Shown: piece after piece, positions 43,116 to 51,408 of the stretch | Position numbering within the stretch: the stretch's first letter is position 1 | Layout: each line of letters opens with the position of its first letter | Assembly (NCBI GenBank): GCA_016292015.1 | Contig: JAEEZY010000026.1 | Span: forward strand, 1 to 54,246 | Length of the DNA stretch: 54,246 bases | Reading direction: 5' to 3' | Source: Bacteroidales bacterium | GTDB taxonomy: Bacteria; Bacteroidota; Bacteroidia; Bacteroidales; P3 | Program-made: the position numbers and the translations under genes | The notes under the pieces: model-generated | Told to the model about the DNA's origin: nothing | The model's input: the letters and a program-made list of their open reading frames with translations, nothing else | Databases searched by the model: none

Positions 43116-43166
43116 ATAAAAACTTGACTGACACTCTTTTTACTCAAAAAAAGTGTCAGTCAAGTT
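43116..43166 (-). terminator. 15-bp perfect inverted repeat, terminator after cdd
   Basis: AACTTGACTGACACT (43121-43135) pairs fully with AGTGTCAGTCAAGTT (43152-43166), loop of 16. On the minus strand a T run (TTTTTA) follows the stem, so it ends the outer-membrane/HSDR_N/cdd transcript. Confidence 0.85.
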
Positions 43167-43195
43167 GTAAAATGCTGTGATATTGTATTCTACGC

Positions 43196-43672
43196 TTACA
43201 GCTCGGCATCAAACACAAAAGGTAGCAGGTCAACTGCACTGTTGTATTCACGCACTCTTCCGTCATCCAATGCCACCAAAGTCCTCAATGGCTTTCCCTG
43301 TCGTTGCTCTTGTTCAATCATTACCTGTCGGCAGGCTCCACAGGGCGAAGCTTCCGCTGCTTTGCCGTTGCTGTCCACCGCTGCGATAGCCAACGCCACT
43401 ACCTCACATCCTTTTCCCGTTTGTGCCGACGCAGTGAACAGTGCCACCCTTTCCGCACATAGTCCCGAAGGGTATGCAAGATTCTCTTGGTTGCTACCTG
43501 TCACGATGTCTCCACTTCCTAGTTTCACGGCTGCTCCTACACTGAAATGCGAATATGGCGAGTACGAGCCTTCTGTGGCTTTCCGTGCTGCCGCTATCAA
43601 CTCACGGTCAGTTGCGTTCAGCTCTTGTTCCGATTCGTATTCTTGATAGTTTATAGTCAGAGTCTTTTGCAT
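43196..43672 (-). CDS. cdd: cytidine deaminase
   Basis: Deaminates cytidine and deoxycytidine to uridine forms, pyrimidine salvage, cytoplasm. 158 residues from the ATG at 43672. The zinc site is visible as CAERVAL (catalytic Glu) and PCGACRQ, and the substrate loop SPYSHFSVGAA is present. The frame stays open upstream to 43870 but only as a shadow of the previous gene. It lies 17 bp after that gene. Confidence 0.95.
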   Translation of the reverse strand: MQKTLTINYQEYESEQELNATDRELIAAARKATEGSYSPYSHFSVGAAVKLGSGDIVTGSNQENLAYPSGLCAERVALFTASAQTGKGCEVVALAIAAVDSNGKAAEASPCGACRQVMIEQEQRQGKPLRTLVALDDGRVREYNSAVDLLPFVFDAEL

Positions 43673-43689
43673 AATCTTTTTTTTGTTTT

Positions 43690-44103
43690 TTATAACTCTC
43701 CCCACTTGGGTACTTCCGCAACTTGCTGCAGAGTGCTTTCCTCCGTCACCTTCAACACAAGGCTCTGCTTCCCGTTGGTTAATAGCAGCCATGGCACTTG
43801 CAGCACCGTGTTGTACCGGCAGGCTTGGTCGGCCACCTTTTGTGTTATCGCTACGTCCGGTCGCTTGCACTCAACTATCATCTTCGGTGTCATTTCGCCA
43901 TTGTAAACCACTATGTCGCAGCGTCTGACCATCCCGTTCAGTGTGATAGCACCTTCCACCTGCATCAGTTCCAGTGGAAATCCTTTCTTCTCATGCAGAT
44001 ACCCTATCACCGCTTGCCGCACCTCCTCTTCGGGGGTCTGTGCCACCCACTTCCGCCTCACTGGGTCGAAAACCTCTCCACTATGATTCAAGCATTCTGG
44101 CAT
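43690..44103 (-). CDS. type I restriction HSDR_N-like nuclease-fold protein
   Basis: 137 residues. The region about 25-115 has the PD-(D/E)xK arrangement of the HSDR_N family: RCDIVVYN supplying the Asp and MIVECKRP supplying E-x-K. No helicase or specificity genes are near, so it is not a restriction system; small stand-alone copies of this domain are common in Bacteroidales and their function is unknown. It follows the outer-membrane barrel gene by 15 bp. Confidence 0.85.
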   Translation of the reverse strand: MPECLNHSGEVFDPVRRKWVAQTPEEEVRQAVIGYLHEKKGFPLELMQVEGAITLNGMVRRCDIVVYNGEMTPKMIVECKRPDVAITQKVADQACRYNTVLQVPWLLLTNGKQSLVLKVTEESTLQQVAEVPKWGEL

Positions 44104-44118
44104 TTTGACGATTAATCA

Positions 44119-46683
44119 TTATTCCATATCGTAGGCATCCGTATCCTGGGTGGCCTGCTTCTTCTCTTGTTTAAGTCCGTTGTTTATCTTGTAGGAGAAT
44201 CCCAGCGTGATGGTGGGTGCTATGCGGTTGCCTCTGAACACTCTGTTCATCTGGTCGTTCACCGTGGTGTGTCCATAACGTCCGGTACAGAACACATCGC
44301 TTACCCTCAGGTTGATGGTTCCTTGGCGTTTCAACACGTCTTTCTTCACTGCCAGATCAAACCACACCGACCCTATCATCGTGGTCTGTAGGTCGTGGAA
44401 TCCTGGTCTGAACTGCCCCGAAAACTGTATCGCCCAGTCTTTTGGCAGGTTCATGTACGAACTCAGCTTGCCGCTCACCCTGAACGAGTTGTCGCTCTTG
44501 TTGTCCAGCAGTGATGTTCCTTCGATATATTCGCCATATAGGTTAACGCTCAGATTCATCTTCCACCATTTCAGTATCTGCTGGTCCCATATTATTTCCA
44601 TTCCGTAGTTGATGCCTTTTCCCAGGTTCTGCCACGTCGAGGCCCAGTAGCCGTCGTAGTCTGAGTTGTATAACATCCATGGTGCGTAATATGCTGCCGA
44701 TGCCGAATCCCAAACAAAGCCGTACATTGTCATCTTGTGGTCGGTCTGACGGAAATAGAGTGAAGTGAAGATGTTGGTCTGCTTGAACCCTACGTTATAA
44801 GAAAGCTCCAGTGCGTGTGTGTATTCTGGGTTGAGTTGTGGATTGCCGAAACTCATCTCCTTGCCTTGCCTGATGTTGATGTAGGCGTCCAGTGATTGCA
44901 TTCTCGGTCTCCTCACTCTCTTGCTGTAGCTCAGCTGTATGCTCTGCTTGTCGGTGATGTTATACGACAAGTGTACCGTTGGGTACAGCTGCATGTAGAA
45001 TGTATCAACCATCACGTGGTTGTTGTGGTAGTAGTCCACTCCTTTCACACTGGAATATTCTCCTCTCAATCCCACCTGTGCCGAGAGGTTCTTCACTATC
45101 GTGCCGCCGAAAGTGGCGTATATGGCATGTATCTGCTGCCTGTAGTCCTCGTTCACCGACGACTGTCCGTCGAGCAGATTAGTTGTATCGTGGGTGTTTA
45201 AATAGTAGTCCGACTTAAGAAGCCCTTGGTTTATCAATCCTTCATAACCGACCTCCAGTTTGAATCGGTCTGCAAAAGGATGTGTGTAGTCCAACTTGGC
45301 GTTCAGTGAGTTTCCGCCTCTTAGGTTGTCGGTCACTCTCCAGTAGTAGTTGTCTTGGTCTATGCTGTCCACGTCATACCTCATACACTGCCCGCCACCG
45401 CCTGTGCCGTGTCTGTGGGTGTAGGTAAGATCTAAGGTCAGTTGCTGATCTTTCTTTTCAAATTTCTTGATAAAAAGCAGGTACGCCGTCTGGTTCAGTC
45501 GTTTGGTGAAGTTCGTATCCGTCTGGCGATAGTCATATTGTCCGCTGTTCAGTATGTCGTCGGCATCTATATAGCTGAACCGTGTCCGCTTGCCTCCATT
45601 AAAAGTGTACGACAGCATCAACGAGGCGTTGTTCTTGAAATAGTATTCCGCCCCTACCTTTACGCTCGTCATCGTGTTCTGGTGACGGTTATATTCAAAC
45701 AGACTGTCGTGCGATATCGTCGCCCCGTTGCTGTAACGCCAGATGTCCGTCTTGCTTCTGTTGCCGCGTCCTCGCATGCCACCGTCCACATTCAGGAAGA
45801 AATTCCACCGGTGTGTCGCATAGTTCAGGTTTATGGTTCCCATCGCTGTGGGGATGAACTTGGTGTAGTTTATCTGCGGATTCATCGTGCCGTCGTTATA
45901 TCCCGCCAGGTTCGGTATCTGGAAGGGTAGTGGTGCCCCGAAATTCGCATTCACCGTTCCAGTCAGTCCCAGCGAGCCGCTCGTCTGCTCTTTCAGTTTG
46001 ATGTTAATGATGCCTGACATCCCTTCGGGGTCATACTTTGCCGACGGGTTGGTTATCACCTCCACGTTCTCTATCGAACTCGCCGGTATCTGCTCCAGCA
46101 GCACGTCCAACTCGCTCCCCATCAGCTCGTAGGGCCGTCCGTTGATAAGCACTTTCACGTTCGACGATCCTCTCAGCGACACCTCTCCGTCGTTATCCAC
46201 CGACACACTTGGCACATTGTCCAGCACATCCGTCGCCGTGCCGCCCCCTGTCACTATGTTCTTGTCCACGTTGATGACTCGCTTGTCCAGCTGGTATTCC
46301 ATCATCGATCGCTCTGCTGTCACCTCTGCTGCCTTCAGCACCGTCGCCGACGGCGAAAGCTTCACAGTGCCCAGATTCACTGTCGCCTTCCCTGTCGTGA
46401 ATGTCACTTCTGTAGGATGGTAGTATGGTTTGAACCCCATCAGCGTGATTCTCACTATATATGTCCCGTACGGTATCTTCTCCACCTCAAACGTACCACC
46501 CTCCAGCGACACGTTCCCGGCCACCAAACTCGAGTCCGTTGTCTTCAACACCGCTATGGTGGCATATTCTATAGCCGCCCCTCCCGACTTCTCAATTACC
46601 TTTCCGGTCAGCTTGCCTTGAGCCGACACCTGCCCACAGAAGGCTATCATCAGCAATAGGGTTATATATCTCAAGTACTTCAT
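44119..46683 (-). CDS. outer-membrane beta-barrel protein, TonB-receptor type
   Basis: 854 residues. Signal peptide ending QVSAQ, a CarboxypepD_reg-like domain (about 23-110), a plug domain with VLDNVPSVSVDNDGEVSLRG and INGRPYEL, and a C-terminal 22-strand-type barrel of the outer-membrane beta-barrel family (OMP_b-brl_3), with LSYSKRVRRPRMQSLDAYIN. No SusD partner is adjacent, so glycan import is unlikely; these proteins are often thought to take up metals, peptides or other small ligands. Substrate is unknown. Confidence 0.9.
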   Translation of the reverse strand: MKYLRYITLLLMIAFCGQVSAQGKLTGKVIEKSGGAAIEYATIAVLKTTDSSLVAGNVSLEGGTFEVEKIPYGTYIVRITLMGFKPYYHPTEVTFTTGKATVNLGTVKLSPSATVLKAAEVTAERSMMEYQLDKRVINVDKNIVTGGGTATDVLDNVPSVSVDNDGEVSLRGSSNVKVLINGRPYELMGSELDVLLEQIPASSIENVEVITNPSAKYDPEGMSGIINIKLKEQTSGSLGLTGTVNANFGAPLPFQIPNLAGYNDGTMNPQINYTKFIPTAMGTINLNYATHRWNFFLNVDGGMRGRGNRSKTDIWRYSNGATISHDSLFEYNRHQNTMTSVKVGAEYYFKNNASLMLSYTFNGGKRTRFSYIDADDILNSGQYDYRQTDTNFTKRLNQTAYLLFIKKFEKKDQQLTLDLTYTHRHGTGGGGQCMRYDVDSIDQDNYYWRVTDNLRGGNSLNAKLDYTHPFADRFKLEVGYEGLINQGLLKSDYYLNTHDTTNLLDGQSSVNEDYRQQIHAIYATFGGTIVKNLSAQVGLRGEYSSVKGVDYYHNNHVMVDTFYMQLYPTVHLSYNITDKQSIQLSYSKRVRRPRMQSLDAYINIRQGKEMSFGNPQLNPEYTHALELSYNVGFKQTNIFTSLYFRQTDHKMTMYGFVWDSASAAYYAPWMLYNSDYDGYWASTWQNLGKGINYGMEIIWDQQILKWWKMNLSVNLYGEYIEGTSLLDNKSDNSFRVSGKLSSYMNLPKDWAIQFSGQFRPGFHDLQTTMIGSVWFDLAVKKDVLKRQGTINLRVSDVFCTGRYGHTTVNDQMNRVFRGNRIAPTITLGFSYKINNGLKQEKKQATQDTDAYDME

Positions 46684-46714
46684 AACGCTAAAATTTTTGC
46701 ATTCTTTATCACCT

Positions 46715-46723
46715 GCAAAAGTA
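46715..46723 (-). promoter_or_regulatory. -7 box of the outer-membrane barrel operon
   Basis: On the minus strand TACTTTTGC matches TAnnTTTG, 31 bp before the ATG at 46683. Confidence 0.6.
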
Positions 46724-46861
46724 CTTTCATTTTTTCAGGGTTTTCCCCTTGAAAAAACATATTTTCCCTAAACCGCCTCTTCCTCTCCCTCCATCCAGCA
46801 CTTCAACACCTAGCAATACCCCTCAACCCATCCACATTCAACCTCTTCAAACGATTGCCCT

Positions 46862-46902
46862 GTCCGGGCTCGGACAATCAATTGCTCTGTCCTGGTACGG
46901 AC
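46862..46902. repeat. paired GTCC-GGAC palindromes at the PAS gene 3' end
   Basis: GTCCG-GGCT-CGGAC (46862-46875) and GTCC-TGGTAC-GGAC (46889-46902) lie 13 bp apart. The second is within the last codons of the PAS gene, the first just beyond its stop. They could be hairpins or a paired binding site. Confidence 0.5.
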
Positions 46903-47228
46903 CTCACCTTGTGTGGCATCTCAAATGGGATAGGCAGCGACAGTTCTATAAGACCGCCGAACTCCTCTCCGTCATACCAAGGCACTTGGTATATCAGTTT
47001 CTTCATACCGTTCTTTTCTATCGTGTAGGCGTTCAGCTTCTCTTCGTCCAGCAGCTCTTTCAATATTGCTGCCGCCTGGGGCGGATGGCAGTCAAAGAGG
47101 TTACGACCCACTATCTTGTGCCCATGGCTGTTCACGTCTGCCGACGTCTGGTTCATGTCCAATATGTTGCCATCTTTGTCGCACACCGTGATGGCCACCT
47201 TTTTCAGCCCTTCAAAGTATTTGTCCAT
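46878..47228 (-). CDS. small PAS-domain protein
   Basis: 116 residues forming a single PAS fold: an ITVCDKDGNILDMNQTSA core, GRNLFDCHPP, and the late strands KLIYQVPWYDGEEFGGLIELSLPI. No output domain is fused, so it would act as a sensor subunit or ligand binder. The last residues VRSVPGQSN come from palindromic DNA and may not be ancestral. It is transcribed after the ptb gene, but a terminator lies between. Function unknown. Confidence 0.8.
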   Translation of the reverse strand: MDKYFEGLKKVAITVCDKDGNILDMNQTSADVNSHGHKIVGRNLFDCHPPQAAAILKELLDEEKLNAYTIEKNGMKKLIYQVPWYDGEEFGGLIELSLPIPFEMPHKVRSVPGQSN

Positions 47229-47252
47229 ATTCTTTCGTTTTAATTTGTTCTA

Positions 47253-47292
47253 CAAAATAAGCGGTCGGCCAGCCTAAGCCAGCCGACCGCCC
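47253..47292 (-). terminator. terminator downstream of ptb
   Basis: GCGGTCGGC (47261-47269) pairs with GCCGACCGC (47282-47290), 9 bp perfect, with TTATTTTG following on the minus strand. Confidence 0.7.
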
Positions 47293-47318
47293 CTATTCTA
47301 TTGTCTCTTCACTCTTCA

Positions 47319-48233
47319 CTATCTAGCATTCAACGCAGCCAAAGCGATGCTGTACAACTTCGTGTTGATGCTGTCGCCGCGGCTCGTCAGCACGCACGGC
47401 ACCTTCGCTCCAACCACCATGCAGGCCAGCTCGGCTCCGCCGAACTTCGTGCAGGTCTTGTAGAACACGTTGCCGCTCTCGATGTTCGGGAACAGGATGC
47501 AGTCGGCATCGCCGGCCACCTCGCCGCCCACTTTCTTCGTCTGGGCGCTCTCCTTGTCGATGGCTACATCAAGTGCCAGAGGTCCGTCGATGATGGCGCC
47601 CTTTATCTGGCCTCTCTCGCCCATCTTGCTGATGATGGCTGCCTCAACGCAGGCGGGCATTCCCGTCGAAACCTGCTCTGTGGCGGCCAGCACAGCCACC
47701 TTCGGCTTTGCTATCTCAAGGCTCTTAGCCGTGCTGATAAGGTAACCTAGGATGGCCTGTTTCTGCTTCATGTCTGGAGCCGGCACGATAGCCACATCCG
47801 AGCACACCAGCAGCTTGTGGTACTTCGGCACCTCAAACACCGCCATGTGGGTCAGCATGTCGGTCTTCTTGCCTGGCATCAGGCCTTTCTCCTTGTTCAG
47901 GATGGCACGCATATATTTGTCCGTGCTCAGCAGACCCTTCATCAGGAACTTGCCGTCGCAGCCGCCTTCGTTCACCAGCTCCACTGCCTTCACTCCGGCC
48001 TTCGTCTCGTCGGCTTCCTGCACCAGCTCAAACTTGTTCACGTCTATGCCTTCCTCCTGGCACACCTTCTTTATCGTCTCGATGTCGCCCACCAGCGTGG
48101 CGTCCACGATTCCGCGGTCCACAGCCATGCTGACTGCTCCGATGGTGTGAGAGTCGTTGGCGTAAGCCGCGATAAGTCTTTTCTTGCCTTTGGTCTTAAC
48201 CAATTCCAGCAAATCGTCAAGTTTTGTAATCAT
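47319..48233 (-). CDS. ptb: phosphate butyryltransferase
   Basis: Converts butyryl-CoA and phosphate to butyryl-phosphate, which a butyrate kinase turns into butyrate plus ATP. 304 residues, normal for the phosphate acetyl/butyryltransferase family. Visible: KGLLSTDKYMRAILNKEKGL, SDVAIVPAPDMKQKQAI, and FPNIESGNVFYKT near the C-terminus. The usual partner gene for butyrate kinase is not adjacent. The kam genes 2 kb away make lysine a plausible source of the butyryl-CoA. A phosphotransacetylase with other acyl-CoA preference is possible. Confidence 0.87.
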   Translation of the reverse strand: MITKLDDLLELVKTKGKKRLIAAYANDSHTIGAVSMAVDRGIVDATLVGDIETIKKVCQEEGIDVNKFELVQEADETKAGVKAVELVNEGGCDGKFLMKGLLSTDKYMRAILNKEKGLMPGKKTDMLTHMAVFEVPKYHKLLVCSDVAIVPAPDMKQKQAILGYLISTAKSLEIAKPKVAVLAATEQVSTGMPACVEAAIISKMGERGQIKGAIIDGPLALDVAIDKESAQTKKVGGEVAGDADCILFPNIESGNVFYKTCTKFGGAELACMVVGAKVPCVLTSRGDSINTKLYSIALAALNAR

Positions 48234-48289
48234 TGTTTTATATGTTTTTATTGATGTTATGTGATTCTATTTTCTATCCGTCAAGGACT

Positions 48290-48298
48290 GCAAATATA
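48290..48298 (-). promoter_or_regulatory. -7 box of ptb
   Basis: On the minus strand TATATTTGC matches TAnnTTTG, 56 bp before the ATG at 48233. The remaining gap 48299-48727 holds no gene; it has a few heptamer-like words near 48547-48560 and 48610. Confidence 0.5.
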
Positions 48299-48727
48299 CG
48301 AAATAATTTCTTCATAGCAACACCTCATCACAAACGCCATTCCAGCTATGTAGCCGTTGACCCATTTGCCACGCACTCTTTAAACTTCTCAAACCCTTCG
48401 ATCTTCATTATCCCCACCACCTCATTCGTACTTAGATAGTACCTACCAAGTACCTACAAACCTCCTACAAAGGTCCAACAAAACACATACAACAGTCTTA
48501 GAATAGACCTACAACCCAAATACAATATTCTGATTCCCCGCCACTTATCAATTATCAATCTTTGTAATCAAATGATTATCAACACCTTCTATTACACTAG
48601 CCACATCTGTCAATTCACTAATAGCAAATCAATCGCAGACTTTCATCCTTCTTTTCCACCATTTATTCCCCACGCACTGGCAATCAACCATTTCACCAAC
48701 ATCCAACCTCGTTTTAAAATAAATGTG

Positions 48728-48736
48728 TATCTTTGC
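48728..48736 (+). promoter_or_regulatory. -7 box of the GYF_2 gene
   Basis: TATCTTTGC matches TAnnTTTG. A short hairpin GGTTTC/GAAACC (48741-48757) follows in the predicted leader. Confidence 0.55.
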
Positions 48737-48809
48737 CCTCGGTTTCAAAAGGAAACCACGAAGCGTTATGCCTCGGTTCTGATTGTGCAAGTATTACATG
48801 ATAAAACCA

Positions 48810-49484
48810 ATGAAGAAATACTACATCAACAAAAACGGACGCCGAATAGGCCCATTGACCGTTAAGGAGGTTTTCGAACAACACCCGACATTAGATACTT
48901 TAGTCTGGTGTGAGGGTATGGACAACTGGGCAAGACTTGAAAACGTGGAAGAACTCGCCTATGGTTTTCCAAACAGACCTACTCCACCACCTATTCCAAA
49001 TGCCAATTCTTTCGTGAACGAAATGAAACAACCAGAAACCGTTCACAAGAGCTCTATCAATAAGAAAGGTCTTATACTGCCCATTGTCATTGTTTTGGTT
49101 GTTGCAATTCTAGGTGTCGTTGCTATAGTATGCTACAATAACTACAACGATAAGAAACTTCGAATTGAACAAGAACAGATTGAGCAAGAAAATATTGAAA
49201 GGCAGAAAAAAGAACAAGAAGCCGAATCTGCTAAAAAGAAGGATGAGGCTCTTAAAAAGAAAGCAAAGATACAACAGCTGAAAAATGAAGCCAGGGTCAT
49301 TATAGGCCAGGCCGAACAATGTTCAGAAAGATTAGAAGAGGCAAAGGAGGTACACCCTTTTCGAACAAGAGTCGAGAAGAACAGGGAAATAAAGGACTTA
49401 AATGATGAATTGAGTGGCTATGTATCTCGGTTGGCAGAGATAGATGCAGAACTTGTCAAATTGGGAGAGGAAAGTCATTTTTAA
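48810..49484 (+). CDS. GYF_2-domain (DUF4339) membrane protein with coiled coil
   Basis: 224 residues from the ATG at 48810; an ATG at 48798 would add four. The N-terminal GYF_2 domain (about 1-55) has KKYYINKNGRRIGPLT and LVWCEGMDNWARLENV, a presumed proline-peptide binder. A Pro-rich linker, one membrane helix (about 90-112, LILPIVIVLVVAILGVVAIV) and a long Gln/Glu/Lys coiled coil (about 118-215) follow. The coiled coil is probably periplasmic. It is 16 bp from a DUF4234 membrane protein gene, suggesting a pair. Function unknown. Confidence 0.85.
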   Translation: MKKYYINKNGRRIGPLTVKEVFEQHPTLDTLVWCEGMDNWARLENVEELAYGFPNRPTPPPIPNANSFVNEMKQPETVHKSSINKKGLILPIVIVLVVAILGVVAIVCYNNYNDKKLRIEQEQIEQENIERQKKEQEAESAKKKDEALKKKAKIQQLKNEARVIIGQAEQCSERLEEAKEVHPFRTRVEKNREIKDLNDELSGYVSRLAEIDAELVKLGEESHF

Positions 49485-49500
49485 GATAAAAACATTTTAT

Positions 49501-49959
49501 ATGGAAACCACGAGAACTTTATTATACACTGCAACCGCTGTTGAGGTACCTTCGGCCCCAGTAATCAAATTGCGAACAAACAGGGGTATGCTTAAATACA
49601 TTTTGTTATCATTTATTACTTTAGGGATATACGGTATAGTCGTTATGTCTCACATTTCTACCGAGATTAACACCATAGCATCTAAACATGACTACCGCAA
49701 TACAACTCACTATTGTCTTATGGTTTTCTTGTTGTCCTGGCTTACTGCTGGTATTTATCCTCTTGTATGGTGGTCAAATATTAGTTCTCGGATAGGTTAT
49801 GAACTCTCCTATAGGAATCTTCCCTACAAATTTGGAGCAGGTCACTTTTGGGGATGGGATTTCTTCGGCAGTCTCATTCTTGTTGGTCCATTCATCTTCT
49901 TGCACCAATTCTTTAAGGCAATGAATATTCTTTGCAGGCACTATAATGAGCGAGGATAG
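49501..49959 (+). CDS. DUF4234 membrane protein
   Basis: 152 residues. The DUF4234 core LLSFITLGIYGIVVMSHISTEIN and the W-rich WLTAGIYPLVWWSNI are present, with three to four membrane segments and a final amphipathic helix FFKAMNILCRHYNE. Starts at the ATG 16 bp after the GYF_2 gene. Role unknown; the family often occurs with zinc-ribbon or GYF-like partners. Confidence 0.85.
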   Translation: METTRTLLYTATAVEVPSAPVIKLRTNRGMLKYILLSFITLGIYGIVVMSHISTEINTIASKHDYRNTTHYCLMVFLLSWLTAGIYPLVWWSNISSRIGYELSYRNLPYKFGAGHFWGWDFFGSLILVGPFIFLHQFFKAMNILCRHYNERG

Positions 49960-49992
49960 TTCGTCGTGTTCATAAGCGGAACTACAACGTTG

Positions 49993-50145
49993 CTCCGTTA
50001 GGAGTTTTTCACCGTTTTATTAGTTCCGTATACTTTACCAATATCATCCTCACTCGTGTGCCGGAGGCACACCTTCCTACTAACCCCACACTCCCAGTGT
50101 GGGGTCAATCCACTTGGCCACTCCACCAGCGTGCCGAAGGTACGC
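49993..50145. repeat. cluster of short palindromes
   Basis: CTCC-GTTA-GGAG with five T after it (49993-50009), GTGTGCC-GGA-GGCACAC (50056-50072), ACCCCACACT-CCC-AGTGTGGGGT (50083-50105) and GCGTGCC-GAA-GGTACGC (50129-50145). The first could end the DUF4234 transcript. The others look like a dispersed repetitive element. The gap 49960-50290 holds no gene besides these and the promoter box at 50208. Confidence 0.65.
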
Positions 50146-50207
50146 CACTTCCCACCCAAAACAAAAACATTCTTCCCTTACTCCTCATCCATCTAACATA
50201 ATTCTCG

Positions 50208-50216
50208 TATCTTTGC
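50208..50216 (+). promoter_or_regulatory. -7 box of kamB
   Basis: TATCTTTGC matches TAnnTTTG, 74 bp before the TTG at 50291. Confidence 0.55.
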
Positions 50217-50290
50217 ATCTCAATTCTACCTATTCCCTTTTAAACATTTAAGCTTTTAAGCGTAGCGAACCTTTTTAACCTCCTTACCCC

Positions 50291-51304
50291 TTGCCTTTCT
50301 TAAAGAACATACTCTCCTCCCGCAGCCTCTCCATCGTCGGCCTTGAAAAGAATACCGGTAAGACCGTCTGTCTCAACTACGTCCTCCGCCGTCTCCACGA
50401 ACTCGGCGTCTCCACCGCTGTCACATCCATCGGCGTCGATGGCGAACAGACCGACAGCGTCTATGCTACCGCCAAACCTGAGGTGACTCTCTACGAAGGC
50501 ATGTATCTTATCACCTCCGAGCGACACTATCTCCAGCGTCGCTGCGTCTCCGAGATCCTCGACCTCTCCAACCAGCGCACCGCCCTCGGACGGCTCCTCA
50601 CCGCACGCATACTCTCTTCGGGCAAAGCCCTCATATCGGGTGCTGCCGCCACCGCCATACTCGCACAGCAGATTGAACACTTCAAGCAGCAGGGCATACA
50701 GCTCACCGTCATCGACGGCGCCCTCTCGCGGCTCTCCCTCGCTTCACCTACCGTCACTGACTCCATGATACTCGCTACCGGAGCCGCCGTCTCGCCCAAC
50801 CTCCAGCAACTAATCTCCAAGACCCGTTTCGTCTGCCGCCTTATCGACCTCCCCGAGGTGGAGCCAGCCATACGCACCGCCCTTTATCAGGCTACTTCCG
50901 GCCTCTGGGCTCTCGACTCCGACGGCCTCGCTCACGACCTCAATATCCCGTCTGTCTTCATGCTCTCCTCCGCCAACTCCGACCTCTTCCGTTACGGCAC
51001 CACACTCTTCGCCTCTGGAGCGGTATCTGACAGATTACTAAAGATTCTCGCAGCCAAAGAGGAGATAAAGCAGATCACCCTTATCGTCCGCGACTTCACC
51101 AAGCTCTTCGTCACACCCGAGGTCTATAACGATTTCGTCCGTCGTGGTGGCTCCCTTATGGCGTTGCGTAAGTCACACCTCGCCGCCGTCACCCTCAACC
51201 CAACCTCTCCTCACGGCTACGCCCTCGACTCCCACACCGCCACCCAAGCCCTCTCCGACGCCCTCAACCTCCCCGTTTACGACGTAATGAAGATAGAGCA
51301 ATAA
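50291..51304 (+). CDS. kamB: KamB-like lysine 5,6-aminomutase reactivase subunit
   Basis: 337 residues, TTG start. The N-terminus has a P-loop-like GLEKNTGKT at about 17-25, and later VIDGALSRLS. The wording matches the protein that accompanies the MutS-like KamC in lysine fermentation clusters and is thought to help reactivate the B12-dependent aminomutase by exchanging damaged cofactor. The next gene is KamC-like, which supports the call. Neither aminomutase subunit (kamD, kamE) is in the window. Codons are rich in C at third positions compared with the neighbours. Confidence 0.75.
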   Translation: MPFLKNILSSRSLSIVGLEKNTGKTVCLNYVLRRLHELGVSTAVTSIGVDGEQTDSVYATAKPEVTLYEGMYLITSERHYLQRRCVSEILDLSNQRTALGRLLTARILSSGKALISGAAATAILAQQIEHFKQQGIQLTVIDGALSRLSLASPTVTDSMILATGAAVSPNLQQLISKTRFVCRLIDLPEVEPAIRTALYQATSGLWALDSDGLAHDLNIPSVFMLSSANSDLFRYGTTLFASGAVSDRLLKILAAKEEIKQITLIVRDFTKLFVTPEVYNDFVRRGGSLMALRKSHLAAVTLNPTSPHGYALDSHTATQALSDALNLPVYDVMKIEQ

Positions 51305-51368
51305 CTGCATTTGTCTAATCACCAATCACTAAAAGGAATGCTCCTCCTCGACAAGCCTCTATTGTCAA

Positions 51369-51403
51369 TTCACTAATCACTAATCACTATTCACTATTCA
51401 CCA
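51369..51403 (+). repeat. heptamer phrase repeat before kamC
   Basis: TTCACTA, ATCACTA, ATCACTA, TTCACTA and TTCACCA, five units without gaps, end 5 bp before the ATG at 51409. A second set (CTAATCA, CCAATCA) lies near 51315. Confidence 0.85.
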
Positions 51404-51408
51404 ACATC

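Noticed and set aside
43673..43870. N-terminal extension of cytidine deaminase
   Set aside because: It overlaps the HSDR_N-like gene and has no similarity to deaminases; the ATG at 43672 gives the family length.
43690..44103. Restriction-modification system
   Set aside because: Only a stand-alone HSDR_N-like domain is present, with no helicase, specificity or methylase gene nearby.
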